DNA of 64,000 nucleotides. Source: an uncultured Chthonomonas sp. (GTDB lineage Bacteria > Armatimonadota > Chthonomonadetes > Chthonomonadales > Chthonomonadaceae). This document shows, piece after piece, positions 37,831 through 47,514 of this stretch. Both the position numbers and the translations under genes were made by a program. The stretch lies in contig CAIXIX010000456.1 of the NCBI GenBank assembly GCA_903919615.1, positions 1-64,000 on the forward strand. Direction: 5' to 3'. Within the stretch, counting starts at the first letter, position 1, and the number at the start of each line of letters is the position of its first letter. The notes beneath the pieces are model-generated. The model saw only the letters and a program-made list of their open reading frames with translations, was not told the origin of the DNA and ran no database searches.

Positions 37831-40755
37831 GTGGCAGTAGTGGGAGTGTCAGCGTTGTCTATCTCTACTTTTCATAAATCTTCCCGTGGCGTTGTAGCTG
37901 GTATCCTGGGTGTTTGTGCTGCAGCGGCCGGTATCACCTTGCCGATTCGAGCACAAGCTCAGCAGGCGCCACGGTTCAGTTATGTGGATATTCTACATCA
38001 GCTAACGGATCTTGATCGGCTCACCCATCTCACGAGCGGTTACCGAGCCGGCCTGTTTTCAAGTTGGGACCGGGCATCGCTCAGAGTTTGGGGCGCGAAT
38101 GGCGACGCCGGCCAGTATCTACGTACGGAGCCGAATGGCGACGCCGTTATGATGGATATTGATGGGCCAGGCATCATCTACCGGACGTGGTCTGCCAACC
38201 CTGTTGGAAAGATCCGCATCTATCTGGACGGCGCGACAACGCCCAATTTCGATTGGAACTTCCCAGACCTTTTTGATGGCAAACTGGGGCCGTTTATCCG
38301 CCCGATAGTGTACCGACGCGACTCTGCGCAATCGGCATCGGACTGCTATCTCCCAATTCCCTTTGCAAAACATATCAAGATTACAGCCGACAAGGCCCAG
38401 CCGGAGTACTATCAGTTCAACTATCTGCTTTACCCTAAGGGCACAGAACTGCGGAGCTTTCACCTTCCACTTAGCAGCGACGAGGATATGGCTCTCCATG
38501 CGGCCGCAGATACCTGGTCGCACCCGGAGAAGGACCCGAAACCTGCACTTGACAAGCAGCATACTATCCATCGCAGTGTTACGATTGCGCCCGGAAAATC
38601 GGTTGAGCTTGCCTCGCTGCGTGGGTCCGGAGTTATCCGGTCGATAAAGGTAAGCGCCACCTCGCATCAGCGGTATGTGTGGCGAAAGCTTCTGCTCAAG
38701 GGCATTTGGGATGGGGCAACGTGGCCCCAGATTCTAACGCCTCTTGGCCCCTTCTTCGCATTTGATTGGGATACCCCAGACTATGCCTCCGTTATTTCCG
38801 GCTGCCGTGGTGGCCAGGCGTATCAGTACCTGCCAATGCCGTTTCGAAAATCTGGAAAGCTCACCCTGACAAATTACCTTGAGCAGCCAGCAAGCGTGGA
38901 CTACGAGATTACGTGGGCTCCTGTGAAACAGCAGCCTGCCGATATGCTTTACTTCTACGCACGCTGGAGACATGAGCCCGATTCGACAACGTTTGATTAT
39001 CCGTTCCTCGAGACTGCAGGCCATGGTCACTTTGTTGGCGTTTCCATGCCGATTGACTATCCACTTGGCGGATGGTGGGGTGAGGGAGACGACAAGGTGT
39101 GGGTGGATGACGACAATTTCCCGCCCTGGATCGGCACTGGCTCCGAGGATTACTTTGGCGATGCATGGGGAATCCGATATCTTTCTGGGCCAAGTTTTGG
39201 CGCATCCGCGATGAGCGATGCAAGACATCGAACCTGTAACTATCGCTGGCATTTTCTGGACATGGTGCCCTTCGAAAAGCGCATGCGTATGACGATTGAG
39301 AACTACGGTCCGAATGGCGGCGGCCCTCGTGGCCAGTACGACTACACGTCCACCGCGTTCTGGTATCAGCAGGAGCTGACGCCGCCATTTGAGCAGTTAA
39401 AGGGCGTGACGTATACAGGAGGCGACGATCCGCTGGGACCGCCAAAGCCGTTCGAATACAATCCAGATACCATGATGGACGTGAAGCGAGATGATCTTCG
39501 GACTTATGGCCTTGGGATAACGTTCGCTCAACAGGCGACCAACCTTCTGCAGGATCAAATCAAACAAGGTAAGGTGAAAGTCGTGACCGATGCGCTGCGA
39601 GATTACGAGTTTGACCGCGAACGCGCGGTCGATCTGGGAAATGTTATCGCAGGCGCGAGCCTTGGCGACATCAACATCAATGCGCCCGCGAGCGGCGTCT
39701 ACTTCCCACGAGTATACATTGCTCCAGAGCGGAGCAGTGCACAGCTGACTTTTGGGCAGAGCGGCGTTCCGGTCAGAATTGTCGGGCATCCCAAGCCGAA
39801 TGTTCTGGAGTTGAGCGGCATTGTGCTGGATAAAGGCAACCAGACGGTCGCGCTGATGGCAGCAACCGGTGGTCAAGCCATTCTCAACTGCATACAACTG
39901 GAACCAGCTAACCGATCGCATGATGCTATTGAAGCGGAGGAACTGAAGGTCCTAAGCGCGACTGGCGGAGCGGCATTACCTCTGGCAGGCGTTCCAGACC
40001 GAGCCGCGAGCGCTGGCAGGACATTGACCTTCGGCGCTAGCGGCGTCGGCCAGGGCTTCGTCATCGATCTCGGAAAACGGCCAAAGCTGCCGTATGTCCT
40101 TGGGGCACGAACTGCAACTGGCCCAGATTGCGGCATTATCCAGGCGTTTTCGGGCGGAAAACCGATTGGGCCGGAGTTCGACCTGTACTCTGCTGAGCGA
40201 CGGCTTCCCGACTCAATACTACCGTTGGGTCCCGCGCCAACTGGCGAACAGTCTATCGAGATTCGTGTTGTCGGTAAGAACCCGAAATCATCGGGACACA
40301 GGGCTGAGCTGGACTATTTCCGATGGGAGCCAGATCTAATTGGACCTGGAACTCGATCGGGAGTGTGGGCACAGGTGATCGGGGTGAATGGCTGCGAGTA
40401 TCGAGCACAGGATCTCGGCGATGCCTATTCTGGCGGGCATCAGTTCTGGATGCAGCCATGCGACCTGAATGGCTGGGCCGATATCGCAATCGAGATTCCT
40501 ACCGACGACAGCTACGACATCGCGGCTCGGTTCACAAAATCGTGGGATTACGCTACCGTTCAGGCCTTCCTGGATGGTAAGGCAATCGGCGATCCGACGG
40601 ACACGTACGCGGAGGTCTGTATCCCTGGCGTGGATAAGACGCTTGCCCATATGCACCTGACACAGGGCAGGCACGTACTGCGTTTTCAGGCGGTTGGGCA
40701 CAATACGGCTTCGAAAGGGTACCTGGTGGGGCTTGATCACATTATTGTGAAGTAG
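37831..40755 (+). CDS. DUF2961 (GH172-like) protein with C-terminal accessory domains
   Basis: LTSGYRAGLFSSWDRAS, MDIDGPGIIYRTWSANPVGKIRIYLDG, WIGTGSEDYFGDAWG. Confidence 0.9.
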   Translation: MAVVGVSALSISTFHKSSRGVVAGILGVCAAAAGITLPIRAQAQQAPRFSYVDILHQLTDLDRLTHLTSGYRAGLFSSWDRASLRVWGANGDAGQYLRTEPNGDAVMMDIDGPGIIYRTWSANPVGKIRIYLDGATTPNFDWNFPDLFDGKLGPFIRPIVYRRDSAQSASDCYLPIPFAKHIKITADKAQPEYYQFNYLLYPKGTELRSFHLPLSSDEDMALHAAADTWSHPEKDPKPALDKQHTIHRSVTIAPGKSVELASLRGSGVIRSIKVSATSHQRYVWRKLLLKGIWDGATWPQILTPLGPFFAFDWDTPDYASVISGCRGGQAYQYLPMPFRKSGKLTLTNYLEQPASVDYEITWAPVKQQPADMLYFYARWRHEPDSTTFDYPFLETAGHGHFVGVSMPIDYPLGGWWGEGDDKVWVDDDNFPPWIGTGSEDYFGDAWGIRYLSGPSFGASAMSDARHRTCNYRWHFLDMVPFEKRMRMTIENYGPNGGGPRGQYDYTSTAFWYQQELTPPFEQLKGVTYTGGDDPLGPPKPFEYNPDTMMDVKRDDLRTYGLGITFAQQATNLLQDQIKQGKVKVVTDALRDYEFDRERAVDLGNVIAGASLGDININAPASGVYFPRVYIAPERSSAQLTFGQSGVPVRIVGHPKPNVLELSGIVLDKGNQTVALMAATGGQAILNCIQLEPANRSHDAIEAEELKVLSATGGAALPLAGVPDRAASAGRTLTFGASGVGQGFVIDLGKRPKLPYVLGARTATGPDCGIIQAFSGGKPIGPEFDLYSAERRLPDSILPLGPAPTGEQSIEIRVVGKNPKSSGHRAELDYFRWEPDLIGPGTRSGVWAQVIGVNGCEYRAQDLGDAYSGGHQFWMQPCDLNGWADIAIEIPTDDSYDIAARFTKSWDYATVQAFLDGKAIGDPTDTYAEVCIPGVDKTLAHMHLTQGRHVLRFQAVGHNTASKGYLVGLDHIIVK

Positions 40756-40775
40756 CCTGCGGATAGCCTGGACAC

Positions 40776-40805
40776 AAAAAACCCGGCAGCTTGACGGCTG
40801 CCGGG
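40776..40805 (-). terminator. Intrinsic terminator for the 40873-41742 gene
   Basis: Minus strand CCCGGCAGC-CGTCAA-GCTGCCGGG followed by TTTTTT. Confidence 0.8.
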
Positions 40806-40872
40806 GGCTAAACCAACTTCCACGATCCATCCTAAAATTCGCCGGGCCGACGAATTTATGTGCGCGGTTTGG

Positions 40873-41742
40873 TTACGGGGTCCAATCTTCGGGGACGTAG
40901 CATCCTGCATGAACTGCTTCACCGAACTGCTTGTCGAGGCAGTGCTGGAAGTCTTGCAGTTTACCGGGAACGCCCTTCCATTTTCGCAGGAAGTCTCCCA
41001 CCTTCTGGTTCGGCTCTAGATAGCCTTCCATGCGAGTCCGGCGGGCATACTGGCCCGGGCGAAGCACTTCTGAAACTTCCAGAGAGCATGTGGTGTAGAA
41101 CTCCGGATTGAGCCAGTAGCGAGGAATGTAGCCGTCACGAACAACGTCCGCGTTCCGATTGACCTTCCAGGCCTCGCAGAGCGAAAGCATATCCCGATCG
41201 ACTCCTGTAGGAGCCTCTTTGAGCGCCCAGAGCTCTCCCGCATACAAAATTCCGTGCACACGGCAGTAGGAACGCGTATCCTGGGTGAGGTGCTCTTTCA
41301 AGTCAACAATCGCTGTATCGAAACCCGACGCGGGCAGTTTAGTGAGAAATGCAGCGATTCGCCGGTCGAAGCTATTATTTCGCTCGAGAGCCGCGGCTGC
41401 CTGATCGTTCTTGCTCAGAGCATCACGAAGCTGGCCTTCCAGCTTGTGAATCTCCTCTTGATGCGCCGAATTTAACTTCTTTTCCAGATCCTGAAGCTGC
41501 TGCTCACTGGTACCCGATGGGGGAGCTGCTTCAACTGGCGTTTCGCCTACCTCAACCTCTACAACCGCTTCGCCACTACCCGCCGGGTTATCGTTCCACG
41601 CCTTAAAAAAGGCTGCGAGCCGGGTGAGTTCTGGTACCGTTCGGCTTCTGAAATTCGTTTCGAACCGCAGAAACTCCGGGTCAACGTGCTCTTTGAAGTA
41701 TTTGAATAGACCGGTTACATCCGCTTTTCCGGTATTACGCAT
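40873..41742 (-). CDS. Hypothetical protein with coiled coil
   Basis: 289-aa ORF; heptad region SEQQLQDLEKKLNSAHQEEIHKLEGQLRDALSKNDQAAAAL; downstream terminator. Confidence 0.75.
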   Translation of the reverse strand: MRNTGKADVTGLFKYFKEHVDPEFLRFETNFRSRTVPELTRLAAFFKAWNDNPAGSGEAVVEVEVGETPVEAAPPSGTSEQQLQDLEKKLNSAHQEEIHKLEGQLRDALSKNDQAAAALERNNSFDRRIAAFLTKLPASGFDTAIVDLKEHLTQDTRSYCRVHGILYAGELWALKEAPTGVDRDMLSLCEAWKVNRNADVVRDGYIPRYWLNPEFYTTCSLEVSEVLRPGQYARRTRMEGYLEPNQKVGDFLRKWKGVPGKLQDFQHCLDKQFGEAVHAGCYVPEDWTP

Positions 41743-42080
41743 TGCGCTGATATGCCCTTTCGAAGTCTAAATCTTTTACATTCATGCGGGTGTATTGGTG
41801 TGAAGTCGCATCAGAATGTCATTGCAGCTTATAGTATTGCACGGTTGCAGCCACCTGCGCGAGACCTGTGCCCTAAACCTGTTCATTATCGCCTCTTAAT
41901 ATAGGGCAAACGGCCCCCGAATCCCTTCTGAAAGGGAAGCTGAATCGCAATTGTTTCTTAAGAATTCATCGTTTCTGGCTTTCCCTGCGCACTATCGGAG
42001 TTGTGAGCGAAGAGCATATTTTGCAGGACCATAAGCGCATTTTGTCGAAATTAGCTGCAGCGTTTTCGTGAGGTGATACG

Positions 42081-43031
42081 ATGTCTGAACAAGCGGTGCG
42101 TGAACCGGTTCTATCCACAGAGATTCCGGGCCTGAAGAAATTTATCTCTGGCAAGGTACGAGATGTTTACGATCTCGGAGAGACGCTCTTGCTTGTCGCA
42201 TCCGACCGCATCTCCGCGTTCGACGTTATCATGCCGAACGGGATTCCGGATAAAGGGCGCGTACTCACTCAGATGGCGCGGTTCTGGTTTCGCACGCTGC
42301 GCCCGATTGCCGTTACCCACTATATCTCCTGTGACGACGATTTTATTGCCGCTGCCATAACCGCAGCTGGAGGAGAGCTGACCCCAGAGTTGAAGCAGAA
42401 ACTCTCTGGCAGGGCGACACTCGGTGTTAAAGCGAACGCCTTTCCGGTTGAGTGTGTGGTACGAGGGTATATTGCTGGCTCACTGTGGAAAGAGTATTGC
42501 CAGGTCGGAGGCAGAGAAAAGGCGATTACGCTGCATGGCTACGAATTTCCGGCAGGATTGCGAGAGTCGGACAAACTGCCAACGCCGATCTTTACGCCAG
42601 CGACCAAGGCTGAAAGCGGACATGATGAGAACATCAGCACAGCACGAGCAGCCGAGATAGTAGGCGCCGAGATCGCTGCCGAACTGGAGAGCACCAGCAT
42701 TGCCCTTTACAGCGCAGCAAACGCGCTTGCGGCGTCGCGTGGAATTATACTGGCCGACACAAAATTTGAATTTGGACTAAGAAACGGCTCGCTGACGCTG
42801 ATTGATGAGGCGCTTACTCCGGACTCCTCGCGCTACTGGGCTGTGGCAGATTACGAGCCCGGCAAAAGCCAGGCCTCCTTTGACAAGCAGTTTGTTCGGG
42901 ACTGGCTGGAGGCTTCGGGTTGGAAGAAGGAGCCACCGGCGCCTGTGCTGCCACCCGAAGTTGTCGCTGGGACGCGTGCCAAGTATCTGGAAGCATTCGA
43001 GCGGATTACGGGACTTACCGAGCTTTCGTAG
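42081..43031 (+). CDS. purC: Phosphoribosylaminoimidazole-succinocarboxamide synthase
   Basis: GKVRDVYDLGETLLLVASDRISAFDVIMPNGIPDKG, VECVVRGYIAGSLWKEY, EALTPDSSRYW. Confidence 0.96.
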   Translation: MSEQAVREPVLSTEIPGLKKFISGKVRDVYDLGETLLLVASDRISAFDVIMPNGIPDKGRVLTQMARFWFRTLRPIAVTHYISCDDDFIAAAITAAGGELTPELKQKLSGRATLGVKANAFPVECVVRGYIAGSLWKEYCQVGGREKAITLHGYEFPAGLRESDKLPTPIFTPATKAESGHDENISTARAAEIVGAEIAAELESTSIALYSAANALAASRGIILADTKFEFGLRNGSLTLIDEALTPDSSRYWAVADYEPGKSQASFDKQFVRDWLEASGWKKEPPAPVLPPEVVAGTRAKYLEAFERITGLTELS

Positions 43032-43045
43032 ATCGAGGCTAGCCC

Positions 43046-45046
43046 ATGCCAGATGACTATTCCGGACCGTCCGCTTCAGGTCACAGCGAAGATGCCGCTC
43101 CCGCTGCTGCTCAGAAACAGGTGTGGATAAGCTGGCGAGCGATGCTGCTCGCCGTGCTCTTTGCGCCTGTTACGGCCTACTGGACAGCGGACCAGCTTCT
43201 CGACACCATCTTTTCATTGATGGTGCCTCCCGTGATCATGACCCTCATCGTTGCGGTAATCAATCTCGGTGTACGCAAGATCTCCCGCAAACATGCGCTC
43301 AACGAAGGCGAGTTGCTAATCTTCTTTGGCATGCACACGGTGATGTGCGCCATCTGCTCGGAGTGGATGACCGTCATCAATCCCTACATCCACTCTTATG
43401 CCCTGTTTCATGATGAAAACACACGGTTCGACACCTACATCAACCCCAACTCGAGCCCGTGGTTCTTTATTCAGAGGAGCCAGGCAGCAAACTTTCTTGA
43501 TTACAAAACGGGCGGTCATAGTTTTGGTTATTTTTGGAGTCACCTGCATCTGTGGTCGCGGTTCATCCTCAGCTGGACGGTTCTGATTACGCTGGTCTGC
43601 ACGGCAATGCTCTGCATCAACAGCCTGATGCGAGATGAGTGGACAAATCGCGAAAAGCTTGCGTTCCCAATCATACAGCTGCCCATGACCATAGTCCGGG
43701 CTGGCGCCGGCAAAGAGATGCCGTGGAAGAACAGGTTCTTCGTGATCCCATTCGTCATCATGTTCCTTATCGACATGATGAACGGTTTTCACTTTATCTA
43801 TCCCAGCATCCCGCAGATCCCAGTTCGCTTTATTGGCGACCTGCTGAAGGTGATGCCGTCGCCGCCGTTTAATGCGATTGGCTGGACTCCCGTTGGACTG
43901 TTTCCGTATATGGCGGTCATTGGCTTCTTCATGCCAACCGACTTACTTTTCTCGTGTATCTTCTTCTTTTTTGTGCGCAAGGCGATGCAGGTGGCTACCT
44001 ACGCGTTGGGGTTCACTGAGAGCGCAGGTGTGTTTGGCGGCGGCGGACTGGTACCCGGCGCGCCCTACTTCAGCGAGCAGTCGTGGGGCGCTTTCCTTGC
44101 GCTGTTTGCAACTTCGCTGTGGGTTGCGCGGAGCTACCTGAAAGAGGTGTGGGCAAAGATCGTGCACGGCAGTGGCCGTGATGAGCCCGGAGTGCCGCCG
44201 CGGGTCGCCTTTGTTCTGCTCTGCTGCTGTCTCGTGGCGCTATGTGCAGTAACAAACTGGATTGGCATACCGCTCTGGATGGTGGTATTCGAAACGATAC
44301 TTTTCCTCGCGTTCAGTATTGCTCTAACGAGGATGCGAGCACAGATCGGAGCGCCATCACATGAGATGGCCTTTATGGGACCGAACCAGATGCTGGTTGA
44401 CGTTGTTGGGACGCGTGGGCTGCCATCCGTTGGCATCAGCCGCATGGTAACCACGTTTCACTTCTATAACCGTATCCATCGAACCCACCCGATGCCGCAT
44501 CAGTTGGAAGCGATGAAGATGGGTGATGCCGCGCGGATCAATCAGAAGGCGCTGTTTGTCGCAATCCTTGCTGCCACCGTCATTGGCAGCGTGCTCGGCC
44601 ACATGACCTACATCTACAACGGCTACCACTGGGGACCCAAGCATGAGGGTGGAGATACTGCGGGAGTCGTCGATACGCTCCTCACTAAGCATCAGGGGCC
44701 GAATACGGTCGCAATCCTGTTTGTAGTGATCGGTATTGCGGTGGTGCTAGGGTTGGATTTTATCCGGTTCCGAATTCCCGCCTTTCCGCTGCACCCTGCA
44801 GGATACGCACTGGCAATGAACTTCGGGCTGGACTATTTCTGGGCAGGGCTGATTCTGGTATGGCTGATTAAGCTCTTCGTAGAGAGGTATTACGGACTTA
44901 AGGGTCATTCCAAACTTCATCAGGTGGGGCTTGGTATCATCCTCGCGGAGTTTACGGCTGAGGCGATCTGGTCGGCTTATGCTATTGTTACCCATACTGC
45001 AACCTATAGCGTCTCGATAAACGGGCGGCTTGGGTGGGATCAGTGA
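43046..45046 (+). CDS. Multi-TM transporter-like protein (DUF6785/OPT-like)
   Basis: Many hydrophobic helices; MTLIVAVINLGVRK...HALNEGELLIFFGMHTV; family name from recall. Confidence 0.7.
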   Translation: MPDDYSGPSASGHSEDAAPAAAQKQVWISWRAMLLAVLFAPVTAYWTADQLLDTIFSLMVPPVIMTLIVAVINLGVRKISRKHALNEGELLIFFGMHTVMCAICSEWMTVINPYIHSYALFHDENTRFDTYINPNSSPWFFIQRSQAANFLDYKTGGHSFGYFWSHLHLWSRFILSWTVLITLVCTAMLCINSLMRDEWTNREKLAFPIIQLPMTIVRAGAGKEMPWKNRFFVIPFVIMFLIDMMNGFHFIYPSIPQIPVRFIGDLLKVMPSPPFNAIGWTPVGLFPYMAVIGFFMPTDLLFSCIFFFFVRKAMQVATYALGFTESAGVFGGGGLVPGAPYFSEQSWGAFLALFATSLWVARSYLKEVWAKIVHGSGRDEPGVPPRVAFVLLCCCLVALCAVTNWIGIPLWMVVFETILFLAFSIALTRMRAQIGAPSHEMAFMGPNQMLVDVVGTRGLPSVGISRMVTTFHFYNRIHRTHPMPHQLEAMKMGDAARINQKALFVAILAATVIGSVLGHMTYIYNGYHWGPKHEGGDTAGVVDTLLTKHQGPNTVAILFVVIGIAVVLGLDFIRFRIPAFPLHPAGYALAMNFGLDYFWAGLILVWLIKLFVERYYGLKGHSKLHQVGLGIILAEFTAEAIWSAYAIVTHTATYSVSINGRLGWDQ

Positions 45047-45050
45047 GGAA

Positions 45051-45094
45051 GGTGAGTGGGTCAGTACGTTAGTGAGATAGTGACTTAGTGAGCA
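45051..45094 (+). repeat. Octad tract (TTAGTGA-type) in an intercistronic gap
   Basis: GTTAGTGA-GATAGTGA-CTTAGTGA with 8-bp period, directly after the stop at 45046. Confidence 0.75.
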
Positions 45095-45107
45095 GGGAGG
45101 CGCGAGG

Positions 45108-45869
45108 ATGCGGGTAGATCTGAATGGCAAAGTTGCTCTCGTTACCGGTGCGGCCCGAGGCATTGGGCTGGCGATCGCAGACGCCCTCGAAGCAAATGGC
45201 GCGTTCGTCGTTCGTGGCGATGTCTTTCCGGCAGAGGATGCGCCCGCTTCATGCGTTATGATGGATGTTACAGATCCCTCACAGATTAAAGAGGTGATGG
45301 ACACCATCGAATATAAATTCGGAAAACTGAATATTCTGGTGAATAATGCAGGCGTCAATACGATGGCGCATCGCGTTAATCTAGATCAGTTTCCACGAGA
45401 AGAGTGGGATCGAATTCTAGCCGTAGACCTTACCGGCGTGTACGAGGTGAGCAGATCCGCCATACCGCTGATGCGAATTGCCGGCGGAGGCCGCATCATC
45501 AATATCGCCTCAATTGCTGGTCTGGTGCCTCTTCGCCTGCAGTGCGCCTTCACTGCTGCAAAGGCTGGTGTGATCAATCTTACGCGCGCAATGGCGATCG
45601 AACTGGGCTCCGAGGGAATTCTGACGAACGCGATTGCGCCGGGCTCCGTGCTCACCGAGGGCACTCGTAAGCTGTTTTATGGCGAAGATGGGCTGTTTAA
45701 CGCGCGCGTTCAGCAGATGCTTGCCCATGTTCCGCTGGGCAGGCCCGGTGAGCCAGAAGAGATTGCGCATGCCGCGCTATTTTTTGCTGCTCCGGAATCG
45801 AGTTACATCAATGGCCACTGCCTAACGGTAGATGGCGGTTGGACGGCAGGTTACACGCGAGAGTTCTAA
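45108..45869 (+). CDS. SDR family oxidoreductase
   Basis: VTGAARGIGLAIA, LVNNAGVN, C-terminal SSYINGHCLTVDGGW. Confidence 0.93.
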   Translation: MRVDLNGKVALVTGAARGIGLAIADALEANGAFVVRGDVFPAEDAPASCVMMDVTDPSQIKEVMDTIEYKFGKLNILVNNAGVNTMAHRVNLDQFPREEWDRILAVDLTGVYEVSRSAIPLMRIAGGGRIINIASIAGLVPLRLQCAFTAAKAGVINLTRAMAIELGSEGILTNAIAPGSVLTEGTRKLFYGEDGLFNARVQQMLAHVPLGRPGEPEEIAHAALFFAAPESSYINGHCLTVDGGWTAGYTREF

Positions 45870-45905
45870 ACCAAGACGAGACCGCACAGGAGAGGCAGAG
45901 ACGCC

Positions 45906-46328
45906 ATGGCAAAGTTCACAACATTTAAAGGCTATACGGGAGACCGTCCCCCTACCATTCCGCGACCCGATGTCGCACCAGATCCGATGATCGTAACCGT
46001 ACAGGAAGGCGTTCCTGTGGTGTATCCGGATTGTCATGGCGTAGGCGTACGAGTAGTGCATCCTGTAAACCCGAATGCTCCTGCCAAAAACATGGGGCTT
46101 GTTATGTTCTATATTCCACCGCACGCCAGCCTGGCTCCGGGGTCCCACGAGACCGAAGAGACTTATGTAATTCTGGAGGGCAGCGGTAAAATGACCTTCG
46201 AACGTTACGAACGCGATGTTAAGAAGGGCGACTTTGTATACCTGCCTCCGTGGTGCCTGCATGGCATCGAGAATACCGGCACCGAGACACTGGTTGTCCT
46301 GATTGCAACGTCGCCGCCTAATCCATGA
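45906..46328 (+). CDS. Cupin domain-containing protein
   Basis: HETEETYVILEGSGKMTFE...KKGDFVYLPPWCLHGIENTGTETL. Confidence 0.9.
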   Translation: MAKFTTFKGYTGDRPPTIPRPDVAPDPMIVTVQEGVPVVYPDCHGVGVRVVHPVNPNAPAKNMGLVMFYIPPHASLAPGSHETEETYVILEGSGKMTFERYERDVKKGDFVYLPPWCLHGIENTGTETLVVLIATSPPNP

Positions 46329-46359
46329 GAGTGGTGTGGGCTAGAGAGAATCATCAAAC

Positions 46360-46818
46360 ATGCGCAATGGACCCTCGATACGCCTTATATTCGTGCTTAC
46401 CGCGCTGATTGTTGCCGGTGGAATCCTTTATGCAGTCGTGCGTGCACCGGGCATGGGGACGGATCTTACCGGTGAATGGTTGATGAGCCGAATTGCGGGC
46501 AAGAAGATTTCGCCTTCGCCCGATCAATCGCTCACACTGAAAGAGGACGGCACCTTTCTGTTTCCATCGTTTCAGGCAGAGGGCAAATATGAGATTTCCG
46601 GGGCGGTATTAACTCTGCATACGGACAAGTACAACGGAAAGACAAAGCAGGAGTTTCAATCTGAGATGCAGGCGAAGTACCCGGGCGACACGTCGATGCA
46701 GAAGATCGCCTCCAAGGTATTTGAGGATATGAAGTTTACAGTGAAGCCAGATCATTCTGAGCTTGCTATCGACTTCGGCGGCGTGAGCCAGGTGTATCGC
46801 AGGAAGGTTGGTAAGTAG
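46360..46818 (+). CDS. Hypothetical membrane-anchored protein
   Basis: N-terminal TM helix; lipocalin-like GEWLMSR...LTLKEDGTFLF...GKYEISGAVLTL. Confidence 0.65.
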   Translation: MRNGPSIRLIFVLTALIVAGGILYAVVRAPGMGTDLTGEWLMSRIAGKKISPSPDQSLTLKEDGTFLFPSFQAEGKYEISGAVLTLHTDKYNGKTKQEFQSEMQAKYPGDTSMQKIASKVFEDMKFTVKPDHSELAIDFGGVSQVYRRKVGK

Positions 46819-46892
46819 CGGGGTTGGGGGCAATTTGCGTATAATAGTCTCATGTGGAGCGAGAAATTTCAGGAAGGAGATATACAGCGACC

Positions 46893-47471
46893 ATGGCGCT
46901 AGCCGGTTCGATTGTTCCGCGATTGCTGACTGTTGATGAGTTCGACCGTGCCTGGGCTGCCGGTGTGTATGGCCCTGAGGAACGTCTTGAATTAGTCGAT
47001 GGCGAGGTAATCTGCAAATTGAGCCCACAGGAAAGTCCGCACGCGACTGCGATTAGCCTTGTCGTTGAAGCACTGCGCCAACGCTGTATGCCCGCAAGTC
47101 ACGTACGGGCGCAGCTGCCGCTTGCTCTTGGAGAGTACAGCAAACCTGAGCCGGATGTCGTTGTGGTGGAGGGACACATCCGGGACTATGCAGAGGCTCA
47201 CCCGACGTCGGCGCTGCTCGTTGTAGAGGTCGGAGATTCAACTCTTGCGTTCGACCGCACGCGGAAGGCGGAGTTATACGCCCGGTATCGTCTCCCTGAA
47301 TTCTGGATTGTCAACCTTGTTGCTCGCCAACTTGAAGTGTATCGTAACCCTGTACAGGCCGGTGACGGCACCGCTCGGTATGATTTGGTATTCATTGTTT
47401 CGGCCGACGAGGGGATCTCGCCGGAGTTTGCGCCTGACGCAACGATTGCGGTTGCCGACTTGCTGCCGTAG
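46893..47471 (+). CDS. Uma2 family endonuclease (DUF820)
   Basis: LTVDEFDRAWAAGVYGPEERLELVDGEVICK...EPDVVVV...LLVVEVGDSTLAFDRTRKAELYARYRLPEFWIVNL. SD AGGAAGGAG before ATG 46893. Confidence 0.92.
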   Translation: MALAGSIVPRLLTVDEFDRAWAAGVYGPEERLELVDGEVICKLSPQESPHATAISLVVEALRQRCMPASHVRAQLPLALGEYSKPEPDVVVVEGHIRDYAEAHPTSALLVVEVGDSTLAFDRTRKAELYARYRLPEFWIVNLVARQLEVYRNPVQAGDGTARYDLVFIVSADEGISPEFAPDATIAVADLLP

Positions 47472-47514
47472 TGCGGGGCACTTGCTTTCATACAGGTTGT
47501 AGGTTCTATTTCGT

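Noticed and set aside
46893-47471. Uma2 as part of a mobile element
   Set aside because: No transposase, inverted ends or duplication seen; Uma2 genes are commonly scattered singly.
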